DNA of 64,000 nucleotides from Papaver somniferum (taxonomy: Eukaryota > Streptophyta > Magnoliopsida > Ranunculales > Papaveraceae): contig NC_039362.1 in assembly GCF_003573695.1 (NCBI RefSeq), forward strand, positions 9,678,489 through 9,742,488. Reading direction: 5' to 3'. Made by a program: the position numbers and the translations under genes. The notes below the pieces were generated by a model. That model was not told where the DNA came from. It ran no database searches and saw only the letters and a list, made by a program, of their open reading frames with translations. The number at the start of each line of letters is the position of its first letter. The stretch's first letter is position 1. Shown here in pieces: positions 47,812 through 57,960 of the stretch.

Positions 47812-48321
47812 TTAATTAACACAACTACGAGCCATAAGCTCATTAAGAGTTTTGTGTTTTTGGTTAAGTTTGTTTTTCCTCTTAGTCTTAGAGATGGATC
47901 CTGTCTGACATGAGAAATTATCATAAAATTTATTGTCATCAAAATAAGAGACATAGTTAGAATTCTTACCAGAAGTGTCTTGACATGAGGAAGAAGATAA
48001 TCTGTTGACAAGCTCTTCGTATCTTACAATTATCTCTTTAATGCCTTTTCTCATCTCATCGATTTTTCTTTCTTCTGGGATGACTTTCTCAACAGAAACA
48101 AGGTTTCTTTTAGAGACATGACGTTGAACCTCCTTAGGACGATGTTTATTAAGACGTCTATTCTTCCCTTGAACATTGGAGGAACTCACTGTACTGACTT
48201 TCCTGGTAGCATACAAAGGATATGTATGAAAGACAATTGTCTCAATCATATGGATGTCAGTCACACCTTTGAGAATTAAATATAGGGTGTGTTTCAGTTG
48301 AACTAAGGAGCCTTTATTCAA
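47812..48321 (-). CDS. Basic ORF of element 3, middle position
   Basis: 169 codons, strongly basic: RKVSTVSSSNVQGKNRRLNK, RHVSKRNLVSVEKVIPEERK, then a helical segment IDEMRKGIKEIIVRYEELVN, and an ending TKRKNKLNQKHKTLNELMA. No known domain recognised. It may be a decayed gag or gag-pol linker; nucleic-acid binding is suggested only by charge. The frame upstream (48322-48421) is interrupted, so the start is uncertain. Confidence 0.45.
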   Translation of the reverse strand: MNKGSLVQLKHTLYLILKGVTDIHMIETIVFHTYPLYATRKVSTVSSSNVQGKNRRLNKHRPKEVQRHVSKRNLVSVEKVIPEERKIDEMRKGIKEIIVRYEELVNRLSSSSCQDTSGKNSNYVSYFDDNKFYDNFSCQTGSISKTKRKNKLNQKHKTLNELMARSCVN

Positions 48322-48421
48322 CTTAGAATTTCTCTTTTGTCTGACAGAACCCTTGGTCTCATAGACCAGACATACGTTTTGATCATAAGAATGATTTGAG
48401 GATGTTGTCTTAATATTATCA

Positions 48422-48931
48422 TTAGAAGATTTGTCTTAATATTATCATTAGAAGATTTGTCTCTTTTACTTCTGATAGTAAAGCATCAGAAGTTCTTGAT
48501 ATGTTAGATTGTTTTGAACACCCTTGAACGGAGAGTTTATTCAAACGGCGTTCAATATCCAAGGCATCTTTTCCGAGGCAGACCTCAAGAGTTAAGCATG
48601 AAGATTGATCTTCAGCATCGCCATGGATTTTGCAATTTCTTACAATACCAAGGAGAACATTGACATGGTGTTTTAACTGATCCAATCTGACAGCTTGAAT
48701 TCTAACAAGATTTAGAATTAAATTACTCTCTTCAGCTGTATGCCATTCATTAGAAGAGAAGGTCTCTTTCGATTGGAGATCAAAAACACACATGTCATTG
48801 TTTATCTTTCTCGTCGAACCACAAGCTTTTTCTATATTCGAGATTGAATAGCTTTTCTCTTTAATAGAATTAGACGAGAGAGAATCTTTATTACTGGTGA
48901 CGCGTTTATCAGAGATAATACTCTTGTCCAT
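48422..48931 (-). CDS. Leader-proximal ORF of element 3, gag position
   Basis: Begins MDKSIISDKRVTSNKDS exactly 66 nt after the LTR end, like the ORF at 30028. Contains a helical region (LILNLVRIQAVRLDQLKHHV) and LDIERRLNKLSVQG. No zinc knuckle. The tail reads into a 20-bp tandem duplication (GAAGATTTGTCTTAATATTA near 48425), so the last residues are probably not original. Likely a gag-like structural protein remnant; not certain. Confidence 0.5.
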   Translation of the reverse strand: MDKSIISDKRVTSNKDSLSSNSIKEKSYSISNIEKACGSTRKINNDMCVFDLQSKETFSSNEWHTAEESNLILNLVRIQAVRLDQLKHHVNVLLGIVRNCKIHGDAEDQSSCLTLEVCLGKDALDIERRLNKLSVQGCSKQSNISRTSDALLSEVKETNLLMIILRQIF

Positions 48932-48980
48932 AGAGTCAGGTCGCTATAAACACAGACTGATGAGATCTTTAACGTGTTTG

Positions 48981-48997
48981 CCTGCTCTGATACCAAT
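48981..48997 (-). other. Primer-binding site of element 3 (initiator Met tRNA)
   Basis: Minus strand ATTGGTATCAGAGCAGG directly after the LTR end, a perfect TGGTATCAGAGC. Confidence 0.9.
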
Positions 48998-50556
48998 TGA
49001 AAAAGTGGGGGTGTAACAACACCACCCAGTATTTCGCTTATCAATCTGTATGGACTAACTCCGAAATACTTTGCTAGAGAATCAACTAGACAGTCAAACT
49101 TAATCTAGATTAAAATATATCAAGGAGTCAATATCTCTCACTTGTTTTGATTTACTCAAGCTAAAACAATAGCGAGTCTTTAATCAAACACAAGGAATAA
49201 CTTGGACGGTACCAAAGACCAATATCCAAGGATCAATCAATATCAATCAAAAACCAAAGGTTGGATTTCCAATTGATGATCACAAATGCACTACCTGTAT
49301 TATTTCAATTATATAAAATATAATGCGGAAAATAAATAACACAGACACCAGAAGTTTTGTTAACGAGGAAACCGCAAATGCAGAAAAACCCTGGGACCTA
49401 GTCCGGATTGAATACAAATTGTATTAAGCCGCTACAGACACTAGCCTACTCCAATCTAACTTCGGACTGGACTATAGTTGAACCCCAATCAGTCACCCAC
49501 CGATCCAAGGTACAGTTGTACTCCTACGCCTCTGATCCCAGCAGGACACTGTGCACTTGATTCCCTTAGCTGATCTCACCCACAACTAAGAGTTGTTGCA
49601 ATCCAAAATAGCAGACTTGATAATAAACAAATCTGTCTCACACAGAAAAGTCTATCAAAGGATAAATCTGTCTACCACAGAAAAACCCTAGGTTTTGTTC
49701 CGTGTTAAGATATAAATCAAGGTGAACAGGAACCAAGTGATAATCCGGTCTTATATTCCCGAAGAACAACCTAGATTAATCAATCACCTCTCAACAATCC
49801 TTCTTGACTACACAAGCGGTTTGTCGAGGAATCAAAAACAGTGAGACGAAGATGTTTGTGACTTCTTTATCTTGCCTATCGGAGAACTCTCACGATCTCA
49901 ATCCAATCAAAGATTGTACTCGTACGATAGAAGATGCAAGATCAGATCACACAACTACGATAAAACTAGTATCGGTCTGGCTTTACAATCCCAATGAATT
50001 CTTTAAGTCGTTAACCTGGTTTTAGAGGAGAATCGACTCTAGCGAGCGCACTAGTATCACACAGACGTGTGGGGATTAGTTTTGCGCAATGCTAGATGTC
50101 TCCTTTATATAGCCTTCAAATCAGGGTTTTTCCTTAGTTACAAAGAAATCCATATTCACTGTTAGATGAAAACCTGATTTAGATTCAAGCTAATATTTCT
50201 CAACCGTTAGATCGAAAACTCAGCTTGTCACACACACTTGGATAGACGTTTACTGAGTTTGTGAAAACCATGCCCAAACATGTACGTGTATGTTGGTTCA
50301 ATATAGTGACCCAAAAGGTTAACCATATGAGCAATTCATATTAACCTAGTTATTCTTCACCGTAACTAGTTCAATTGACTCAAATGAACTAGCTAGAGAG
50401 TTGTTCAATTGCTATGAGATCTTATGTAACTAAACAAGACACAATTGAAACAAAGATGATTCGATTCGATGAATCGGCTCATGAACTTTATAGTCACGGT
50501 TTGCATAAAGCATTCCTTAGTAATTTAAGTTTCATGTTCATAGCACATCTTTAGAT
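48998..50556 (-). repeat. Truncated 5' LTR of element 3, 1559 bp
   Basis: Matches 42781-44350 of the 3' LTR and then breaks at ATCTTTAGATC, beyond which the sequence is unrelated. The TATA box (50101-50111) remains, but most U3 repeats are lost. Confidence 0.9.
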
Positions 50557-51578
50557 CTGAAGAGTTAGGGTTAACCATGATTTTGTTGTGGCTTTGCTGT
50601 TAAAGTGATAAGATCATGAATATGATAGGGACTATATATTGAGTCTTGTATTAGAGTTGAAAAACATAGACAAATTTTTCATAAATTATTGTTAAAGTGA
50701 TAAGATCATGAATATGATAGGGACTATATACGGAGGACAAGGATCATTATTAACAAGATCATTGGCAGGAACAACACATTTCTCATTAGAACTCATCCTC
50801 TCAATTCCTTCGTTCTTTTACTTATGAACGAGGTATCTAGGATCCAAATCTAGATAAATATATTATTTTTTCCTATAAATATCTAGTATGCAAATCTAAA
50901 TATAGTGGGTGGGTTATGTTTACCATGAATATAACAAACGAAAATCAAGATGATATATGGAAAGTGCGATTTTGCGGATTTTGCGAGACCCAACAGAAAC
51001 ATATTGCATTAGGATTCTAGGATTAGACTACTGATCGTCAGTTCTAATTAGACGCCTATATTCTTGTTGAAACCCTAAAGAAATCTCTGAATATCCTGAC
51101 ACGTTAAGCATTCATGTCAATGAGATAGTACACTTGTCAAAATTAAAAGTTTACCTTCCTTATTTAACAAAATAGTCCCTCCTTATTGAATTTAAGACAC
51201 AATTTTTCCTACTACATTATTACTACTATCATAATTGTTTTTTTGTAAAATTCATAGACCAACACTTATTGATCATGCACGGTTTACCAGGGTTTACAGG
51301 CATTACGTGACGCTGGTGTATTGCCATATCTTGATTTGTCAAATTACATCATTATTATCCTCTCCTGACCCGTCCCATCTCTTAATTGCACACAGCGTTA
51401 TCTTTAAGAGTAAAACGAGGCGGTAGCCTAATTTGAAGGCCATAACTGTAGCATTATGGTTCACCAGGGTTCGCATGTTTGGCTCATGTATCAATCCATA
51501 TAAGTACCTGACCAAGAGACCAACAATAAGATCTACTTAATAATAAAATAAAATAATAATATTTTACATCGAAGAAAT
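50557..51578. other. Noncoding with a 41-bp direct repeat
   Basis: TGTTAAAGTGATAAGATCAT followed by GAATATGATAGGGACTATATA occurs at 50598 and 50690. Otherwise AT-rich with no gene. The end (51564-51578) holds the last codons and stop of the minus-strand gene at 52310. Confidence 0.6.
51571..51578. repeat. Left 8-bp target duplication of the MITE (GAAGAAAT)
   Basis: Matches GACGAAAT at 52303-52310 with one difference. Confidence 0.8.
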
Positions 51579-52302
51579 TAGGGATGGTCATGGGGAGGGT
51601 ATGGGGCGGGTAGTGTCAATCCCAGTCACTGCCCTGTTCGTAAAAAAAAATACCATCCCCGCCCCATTACCCATATGAATTGGGGCGGGGCAGGTATGGG
51701 GAATACCTATATGGGGTGGGTTTCCCATGGGTTACCCGTAACACTGAGTTAATACATCAATTTGATTATAATCAAAACTTAAATATGATTCAAACAAAAA
51801 TAATAACGTAAGAACGACGCATTCTGGAATCTTAAATTCAATAATTTATCTTAAAGTGAACAAAAGAATCTGTTAATGTCCTATTAGTTTTTCTGTTTTT
51901 CCTGTCCCGTTCTATCTTCGTCCACGTTAACCAATTCATTATCTGCTTCATTTTCTCTATTTTAACTTTTAGAGAATGTGTTTGATCACAAAAAAAAAAG
52001 AACGAAAGTGATGAATGTACAAGAACGATCGAGAATATGATAAATGAAAGAAAGCTCGATTAAGTGGTGGAAGTATAAAAATTATACACATTGTTGCATA
52101 AAAGTCTAAACCCCTAACTTGTGAAATATACGGGGAGGGTATGGGGCGGGGACCTTGAATCCCATCCCCACCCCATCCCCGTAGCTTACTTTTCGGGTAT
52201 TACCCATACCCGATCCCATCTCCATTTGTGCGGGTAAAATCCTACCCGAACGGGGAGGGTACCCACGGGGATGGGTTTGGGTGGGGAAAATGGCCATCCT
52301 TA
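51579..52302. mobile_element. hAT-type MITE, 724 bp
   Basis: Ends TAGGGATGGTCATGG and CCATTTTCC-side ATGGCCATCCTTA are inverted repeats with mismatches. An 8-bp duplication with one mismatch flanks it. Subterminal GC-rich blocks (GGGGAGGGTATGGGGCGGGG, ACCCATACCCGATCCC) repeat in both orientations around an AT-rich core. No protein coding. The ends share the TAGGG..GGTCATGG pattern with the element at 6756. Confidence 0.85.
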
Positions 52303-52310
52303 GACGAAAT
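52303..52310. repeat. Right 8-bp target duplication of the MITE (GACGAAAT)
   Basis: One base different from 51571-51578. Confidence 0.8.
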
Positions 52311-52965
52311 AGGCAAACGAGCAACAAGCTGCGCCGCGAGCCCTTTTTGAATTGCAACCTAACCTATGGAAAACAAATTCCCTCGAACTAGGAGTCATGA
52401 CATTACTGTGCATGACTTTCTGGACTCTTCTGAGGAGTCCAACCGCCTTCGGAGCTAAAAAACCAAAAGTATCAAAAGCAAAAGGAATAAATCTATGCCC
52501 ATTATCAAGACACGCTTTCTCATGTTTCCCTATCTTACCTGAGGCAGCCATCAACGCCGCTTTCCCGACTATAAACGTACCATGTCCAATTCCTACTAAT
52601 GGAGAAACCCTAGTAAGATTAACACATGCATGTTTTCCGTTAGCCCACCCAAAAATTAAAACATATGCTGGTCTGAGCGTCGATTTCCCTTCGAGTGGAT
52701 CAGTCAAAAAATAGACAGCCGCTTCTTTCTTTGCAGAAATACCGGCTCTCCATAGTATATCATATAAAATGTCCCTCACATGATCATGTCTATGTTTAAA
52801 ACCAGGGTCTACATAATGAACTGCATGTTCCCCATAATTGGAATAGCAAGTAAGAAATCCTGAACATGCCCGGCTTGCAGACAACCCGTAAACCCTATCC
52901 ATGTCTTTAACTGCTTTACCAACACTTAAAATCAAAAAATGGTCAAACATAAGGTCCCTGCACAA

Positions 52966-54784
52966 ATTGTGTATATTTATTTATTTAATTTTAATTAGTT
53001 AACAGGGGCCATATCTTGAACTGTAGCTAGCATGGGCAACTACCAACACTATGTCAATAGCGCCTGAGACATAGTCTATTCTTTATCCCAAACGATCAGT
53101 AGCAGAAATCTCTCTCGAATCCTTTCTTTTTCGTCGAAATCGAAATACAGTTTCATCTTCATCAATTTCACACCCTAAAATCTCCATCAATCTTTACTCA
53201 ATTTCGACTTAGATTACAGAGTTTGGATTTGGTTGATTGAATATTCAATCTTCTCTAACCTGTAACCCTAAATTCAAAATTGGTTGAATTGAACGAACCA
53301 CCACCACCATCACCAATTTCGTCCTCTGCTTTCTAATCGAAGATTGGGTGAATTCATTGAATTAATTCCATGATGATTATCTTCATGTAATATTCATTTG
53401 GGGTTTCTTGGAGATTCATCGGCAGAAAACTTCATCAACAACAATGAACCAATTGATTCTTCTGTGAAAGATCGATTCAGGCCTAGATTTAAGTTTAGTC
53501 GATCTCTCATAGGAATATTGCTAGTGATTTTGGAAATGCAAATCTTGGTCATCTTCATCTAAGGTATTTCTCATTCATTCATTTGGGGGTTTAATGATTT
53601 TTCAAATTGGAGGTTACACACTACTGATTTTGAATGGTACAATTTCTGATGGTGATTATGAACATCTCTATCTTTCATATTTTAGGTGTATTATGTTTGC
53701 TGTGAATTGTATCCTGTTTTGAGAATGTTTTGGTGATTATGAACATCTCTATCTTTCAGATTTTATGTTTATTATGTTGTTGTGAATTGTATCCTGTTTT
53801 GAGAATGTATTGTGATTATGAACATCTCAATTGCATGATTTATGCCTCCACCAAGTAGTTTTATATGTCAGTTGACAGATGATCTTAAACTAAGACATAG
53901 TATTTGGTTGTATGATGCCATCATTGGTGAATAAAGCTTGTATTCTGTTTTGAGAAGCAGCATCTCAGGAGTCACTGTGATTTGTATTCACTGTCAGATT
54001 GTAGAATTAAATTAGGTGTACATAAGGCTCCACCAAGTAGTGCTCATGTCAATTATGTGCAAGTCGAATACGACGCAACCAACGCAAGCCAATTATTGTT
54101 AGTCACTGTGATTTGATCTTTATATCTAAAGATCAAACATATATGGATGTTTGTAATGTGTCCCTTTGCCAGATTGTAGATTAAGACTAGGTGTGTATAT
54201 GCCTCTCTATCAAGTGAATTAGACTGGATAGAAAAACACTAAAGTGACTTGTTGTCAATATGCATTGTTTTCGATACATCTTAGTCTTGTACATGATCCA
54301 GTTCTTTGATTGTAGTTTTAGTTTCTAGAATACACCCTGCATCTCCAAAATTATCGACGCACAATCATTGGACAATATAAATAAGCCGACTTCATCATAT
54401 TGCATTTAAAAATGTTACAACCGTTCTGTTCATTCAGTGTTGAGAAACATTTACATGTTCATAAACTTAAACATACCCATTTACAAGTATTTCACCATCT
54501 TACCCACAAAAAATCTAAATATCAAAAAGAAAAAGAAAAAAGAAAAATAAACATAACATTCCCCTGCATTTTCAGTCTCCATTGCCAGAACCAAAAAACA
54601 AAACATGATTCAGTGACTTACCATTTGCATTAGACCCCTCTCCATTCGAATTCTTCTATGTACTTTGATAATAGCTATTTCTTAACATTATGTCATCATT
54701 TCCATTCGAGCACTTACCCAAAAATCCACCATCTCTCTACAGAAGAATTTAAATGTCGATAAGGCTTACTCATTGTCATACCCA
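52966..54784. other. Noncoding, leader-like sequence and an 80-bp tandem repeat
   Basis: 53090-53560 is pyrimidine-rich and resembles a plant 5' untranslated region, but no coding sequence follows. From 53652 a unit beginning GTGATTATGAACATCTCTAT is repeated at 53733 and 53812. 54400-54784 is the 3' flank of the next minus-strand gene. Confidence 0.5.
53652..53832. repeat. 80-bp tandem repeat, two full units and part of a third
   Basis: Units start at 53652, 53733 and 53812 and share TGTGAATTGTATCCTGTTTT and GAGAATGT. Confidence 0.85.
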
Positions 54785-55616
54785 TCACTCGGAATTAGAA
54801 TCATCAGATTCATCTTCCTCCTCATCAGACGCCTCTTCTTCATCATCAGACCCATCTTCTTCCTCGTCGGGCCCCTCTTGCTCCTCATCAAACCACTTTT
54901 CCTCCTCGTCTTCATCTGCATCGTCTTCTTCGGAATCGGTCTTTTGGGCCAACAATGCATCATTAATCCCAAATCTCTCATCTTGGCGAAAATCCTCAAT
55001 CATCACTCTTAGAGCAGATTCTGTATCACTTCGATACCCAAAAAAAGAGCAGGCTCTTCATCTTCGGAAGCGTCACTGTCATTTTCTTTCTTCATTACTT
55101 CCCTTTCAGCCAACCTTATCTTTTTAGCATGCACTCCTCCTCTTCTTCATCTTTGAAAAGATCAAAACGACGCTTGTTTTGCGAAATCTGTACCGTTTTT
55201 TCAACTGGTTTCTCCTTTTCAACTAGTTTATCTTCTGCTTTGATTACATCCACTGCAGCATGCATCTCTTCCCAGAGTGTAGGGACTTCAATATCATATA
55301 ACAAGTCATTTACTCTCTTGTTTACCTTCTCCAGATCATCCTTGTTCATCTGCCCAATCATCTGCATAGTGGCTGATAGCCTTTCACATCTTTCTTTCTC
55401 TTCTAACTCTTTCAATATAGGGACTTCAATATCATATAACAAGTCATTTACTCTCTTGTTTACCTTCTCCAGATCATCCTTGTTCATCTGCCAAATCATC
55501 TGCATAGTGGTTGATAGCCTTTCACATCTTTCTTTTTCTTCTAACTCTTTCAATAGTTGCTCTTCAGTCATGGGGACTTTACCCTTTGGTCTGTGTTGAT
55601 CATCATCACCAGCCAT
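54785..55616 (-). CDS. Acidic coiled-coil protein with an internal 46-residue duplication (two 1-bp slips)
   Basis: ATG at 55616 (context AAAATGGCTGG) starts MAGDDDQHRPKGK. Two tandem copies of a 46-residue helical unit follow (ELEEKERCERLS to YDIEVP; 138-bp DNA repeat at 55281 and 55419), then a Lys-rich segment (QISQNKRRFDLFKDEEEEE). The frame then stops (CMLKR, stop), but the next frame continues EREVMKKENDSDASEDEEPA. After another shift it reads DTESALRVMIEDFRQDERF and a long Asp/Glu tail to the stop at 54785. The shifts are at a run of five T (55121-55125) and of seven A (55040-55046, plus strand). One base in each would give a single frame of 277 residues. No known domain. It resembles the acidic gene at 63395 in style, so it may belong to a transposon. 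Confidence 0.6.
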
Positions 55617-56518
55617 TTTGATTGATTTGATTTGATTGAGAAAAATTCAGAAAACAGTAATCTCCCTCTACAAATTCTCTCTCTGATTTTTTTTGCTCTC
55701 TGACCCTTTGGTTTCCTTGTTAATCCCTTTGGTTTCCCTGTTTATTCTCTCTCTGGAATAAATAAACTATATTCTTGTAGGGTCACGACTATTCCCAAGA
55801 GAAATATTTAATCGAACACGTATCCTAGTCTAATTGGCACCTATTCTAACCCACAATGTCATAATGATGTGATAAACCTAGGTAAAATGGCATTTTGGTT
55901 AATCAAAGTAGAATTTTTTTTTATTTCCTTCTCTCACTTGCGCGGGAGAAAGACTGGAAGAGGCGAAATAGAGAAACCCTAGATAAGGGATTCTTTCCTT
56001 CTCTTATCAGATTAAATTCAAACTTACTTGTTTAATTTCATGAATGGGGGATTTTTTTATTTTATTAATTTGAAATTACTATTGCTAGGGTTTCAGGTAT
56101 ATACCTTTCCCAAATCTAAAATCGTTTTCTACTGTATTATGTAAACCTAGGGTTCTGTCAATTTTAAGATTTTTTTATGATCTTGGATGTGATTCTATAT
56201 CTTAGTAAGAATTTTAAGAGTTTTTTATTGTCAGGGTTTCTTTTGTTTTGTTCAGGTCTTTCATATTTTTATGATCATAAACTAATTTAGGTCTTTCATA
56301 TCTTAGTATTAATTGGTTGAAACAATTGATGTTTTGTGTGATTCTTGTGACGGAAATTATGGAATTTGGTTTAGGTTGAGCTAATTTTTGTTACTAGTGG
56401 ATGTTAATGGATTTAGGAATTTGCTTTTGTTGCTGTAAGGAGTAAAAGTTACATTGTAGATTAGGTCGGCGTTGTTATATAGCTGGAAAGAAGAATCTTT
56501 TATTGTATTCTATCAATT
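55617..56518. other. Noncoding, divergent leaders
   Basis: 55617-55740 is the pyrimidine-rich (minus-strand purine-poor) leader of the gene at 55616. 55930-56500 resembles the leader and a leader intron of the plus-strand gene at 56551. No other feature. Confidence 0.4.
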
Positions 56519-56550
56519 TTGTTTTTCTTCACTTCGCAACGGTGTTCTAT

Positions 56551-57130
56551 CATGTTAAGAAATTGGTTTAATAGGGAAGAAGGCATATTTGAACCCGGCG
56601 TTCGACAAGCAACGCACGTGCACTCCACTTGTAGCCTATTAGAGAACCTACTCATTCCCTACCTCCACATACAACAAATGCCATCGTTTGACTCCGCGGA
56701 AGATTTGACAATCACCAAAGCATGGGCAGCGAAAGTCGAGTTCTAGATCGCTCCTCGACCGAGACCCTTTGGGCGAAGATACATAACAAATTTAGCCAAG
56801 ATTGTGGGAACCCGAGAGGAAGAAGTGTCCAACAAATCAAGGATAAGCACAACATCATCCTAGATGCGGTAGATGGGTTTTTTAAAATCAAACACCGGAT
56901 ATGGCACTCAAGCCACCTGAGCTTGTCCCCTCTACAACTTGTACGTATCTTTATGGTTTATTCGGCACAATACTTTTTTCAATTTATATGTAACCAAATA
57001 AGTTTGTGTGTTGTTTTTGTAGCACGAAACCGTTAAAGCACGCTACTTAGAGGAAAAGGGGGAAGCATTTACATTTGATGAAATCGTTTACTTCATAGTA
57101 TTCATATTTTCGGAGTACCACCAGCTACGG
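56551..57130 (+). pseudogene. SANT/Myb-like protein of a PIF/Harbinger element (GST T3-like annotation), broken
   Basis: A trihelix-type SANT pattern: FDSAEDLTITKAWAA, then LDRSSTETLWAKIHNKF, RGRSVQQIKDKHNIILDAV. A one-base shift near 56730 breaks the frame between KAWAA and SRVLDRS. Exon 1 seems to end at 56940 before GTACGT, and exon 2 to start at 57023 after TTTTTGTAG with HETVKARYLEEKGEAFTFDE, which fits the family. PIF elements carry this second, DNA-binding gene beside the transposase. No transposase is near here; the one at 1-633 is 56 kb away. It degenerates where a LINE fragment starts. Confidence 0.7.
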
Positions 57131-57960
57131 AGTACCACCAGAACTCAATGGTGGGTGAATTGGACTCCATACTCTTATTTGGCTTCCAGATAGCAAAGGC
57201 CAATTCTCTGTTAAGAATGTCTATAATGTGTTGTCTAGTGCATCTAATACTTTTGCAGGTACTAACTCTGTTTCTCCACAGGTATGGAAAGCTTTGTGGA
57301 AGTTAAATTATTTGTTTGGAAGTGCTTAAAAGATATAGTCCCAACAAGAGATAAACTAGCTAGATATGGAAATTATTTGTTTGGTTTTAAATATCAATGT
57401 TAGTAATATTATGGTACAACATTGTTCATTTAGGAGCTAGATTCTCTCTTGGTTCATGGTACAATATTGTTCATTTGCAGGAACATAACTCCAAATAAGA
57501 CAATGTCAATAGATGTCATTAATAAACTTGTGCTTCCTGGAACTAATGTTGTTTCTTCTACTTATGGGGTTGTGCAGCCGCTAAGATGGAAACTTCCTGA
57601 TAATGTTTACAAATTTTGATGATTCTTTTAAGTCAGATTCATTACAAGGTGGAATAGGGCTAATAGTTAGGAATTGTGCAGGTAGCTGCATTCAGGTGCA
57701 AGGACAATGCTTCAATGGAGGAATGAAGATAGGAGTTGTAGCTGAGGAGATGGAATGTAAGGCTATGATGGCAGTTGTTACTATGGCACAAACTTTAATC
57801 ATGTTATCTTTGAATTAGATTGACAAACTTTAATAAAATCCATCAATGATCAAACCTATTATGTTAATTGGATGAATCAAGCTTTGGTTTTATATATTAA
57901 TTCTAATTGGACAGAACACACAAATATAGTAGTGTGTTTTAGTTCGCTTAATTCTAATTG
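57131..57960 (+). pseudogene. 3' fragment of a second LINE: zf-RVT and RNase H pieces
   Basis: DSKGQFSVKNVYNVLS near 57180 and LFVWKCLKDIVPTRDKLARYG at 57310-57375 are zf-RVT. GGIGLIVRNCAGSCIQVQ and AEEMECKAMMAVVTMAQ at 57640-57790, then FELDCQTLIKSI after a shift, are the LINE RNase H domain. The reverse transcriptase is missing, so this is a 5'-truncated or deleted copy. No poly(A) was identified. Confidence 0.75.

Larger units (their letters stand above)
42781..50556 (-). mobile_element. Sirevirus-like Copia element 3, three ORFs, no polymerase
   Basis: Minus-strand order: truncated 5' LTR 50556-48998, primer-binding site, ORFs at 48931, 48321 and 47422, shared 3' noncoding block with polypurine tracts, full 3' LTR 45162-42781. 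No integrase, reverse transcriptase or RNase H is seen in the 3.8-kb interior, so it is non-autonomous. The 5' LTR lacks about 820 bp of U3. Confidence 0.8.
51564..52965 (-). pseudogene. Conserved plant protein of unknown function (often labelled auxilin-like), MITE-interrupted
   Basis: From ATG 52965 the frame contains HRHDHVRDILYDILWRAGIS, TDPLEGKSTLRPAYVLIFGW, GKHACVNLTRVSPLVG, FIPFAFDTFGFLAPKAVGLL and VQKVMHSNVMTP. I recognise this from plant proteins that in other copies read RPADVLVYGW and CVDLTGVSPL. That pattern looks like a PD-(D/E)XK nuclease fold and occurs beside reverse transcriptases in some sequences; this is inference. Here both Asp are changed (Tyr and Asn). A one-base deletion near 52345 shifts the frame before the expected IQKGLAAQLVARLPIS. 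The MITE at 51579-52302 then separates the last codons (SSM, stop 51564-51566). Codons 1-200 are open. Confidence 0.65.

Noticed and set aside
52106..52357. Minus-strand frame of 83 codons across the MITE edge
   Set aside because: It reads from the shifted tail of the broken gene into MITE sequence; not a separate gene.
54753..55127. Serine-rich plus-strand frame (long run of Ser)
   Set aside because: It is the antisense reading of the Asp/Glu-rich tail of the minus-strand gene.
55129..55599. Long plus-strand frame with two repeated units
   Set aside because: Antisense shadow of the duplicated coiled-coil gene; no start context and Ser/Phe-rich noise.
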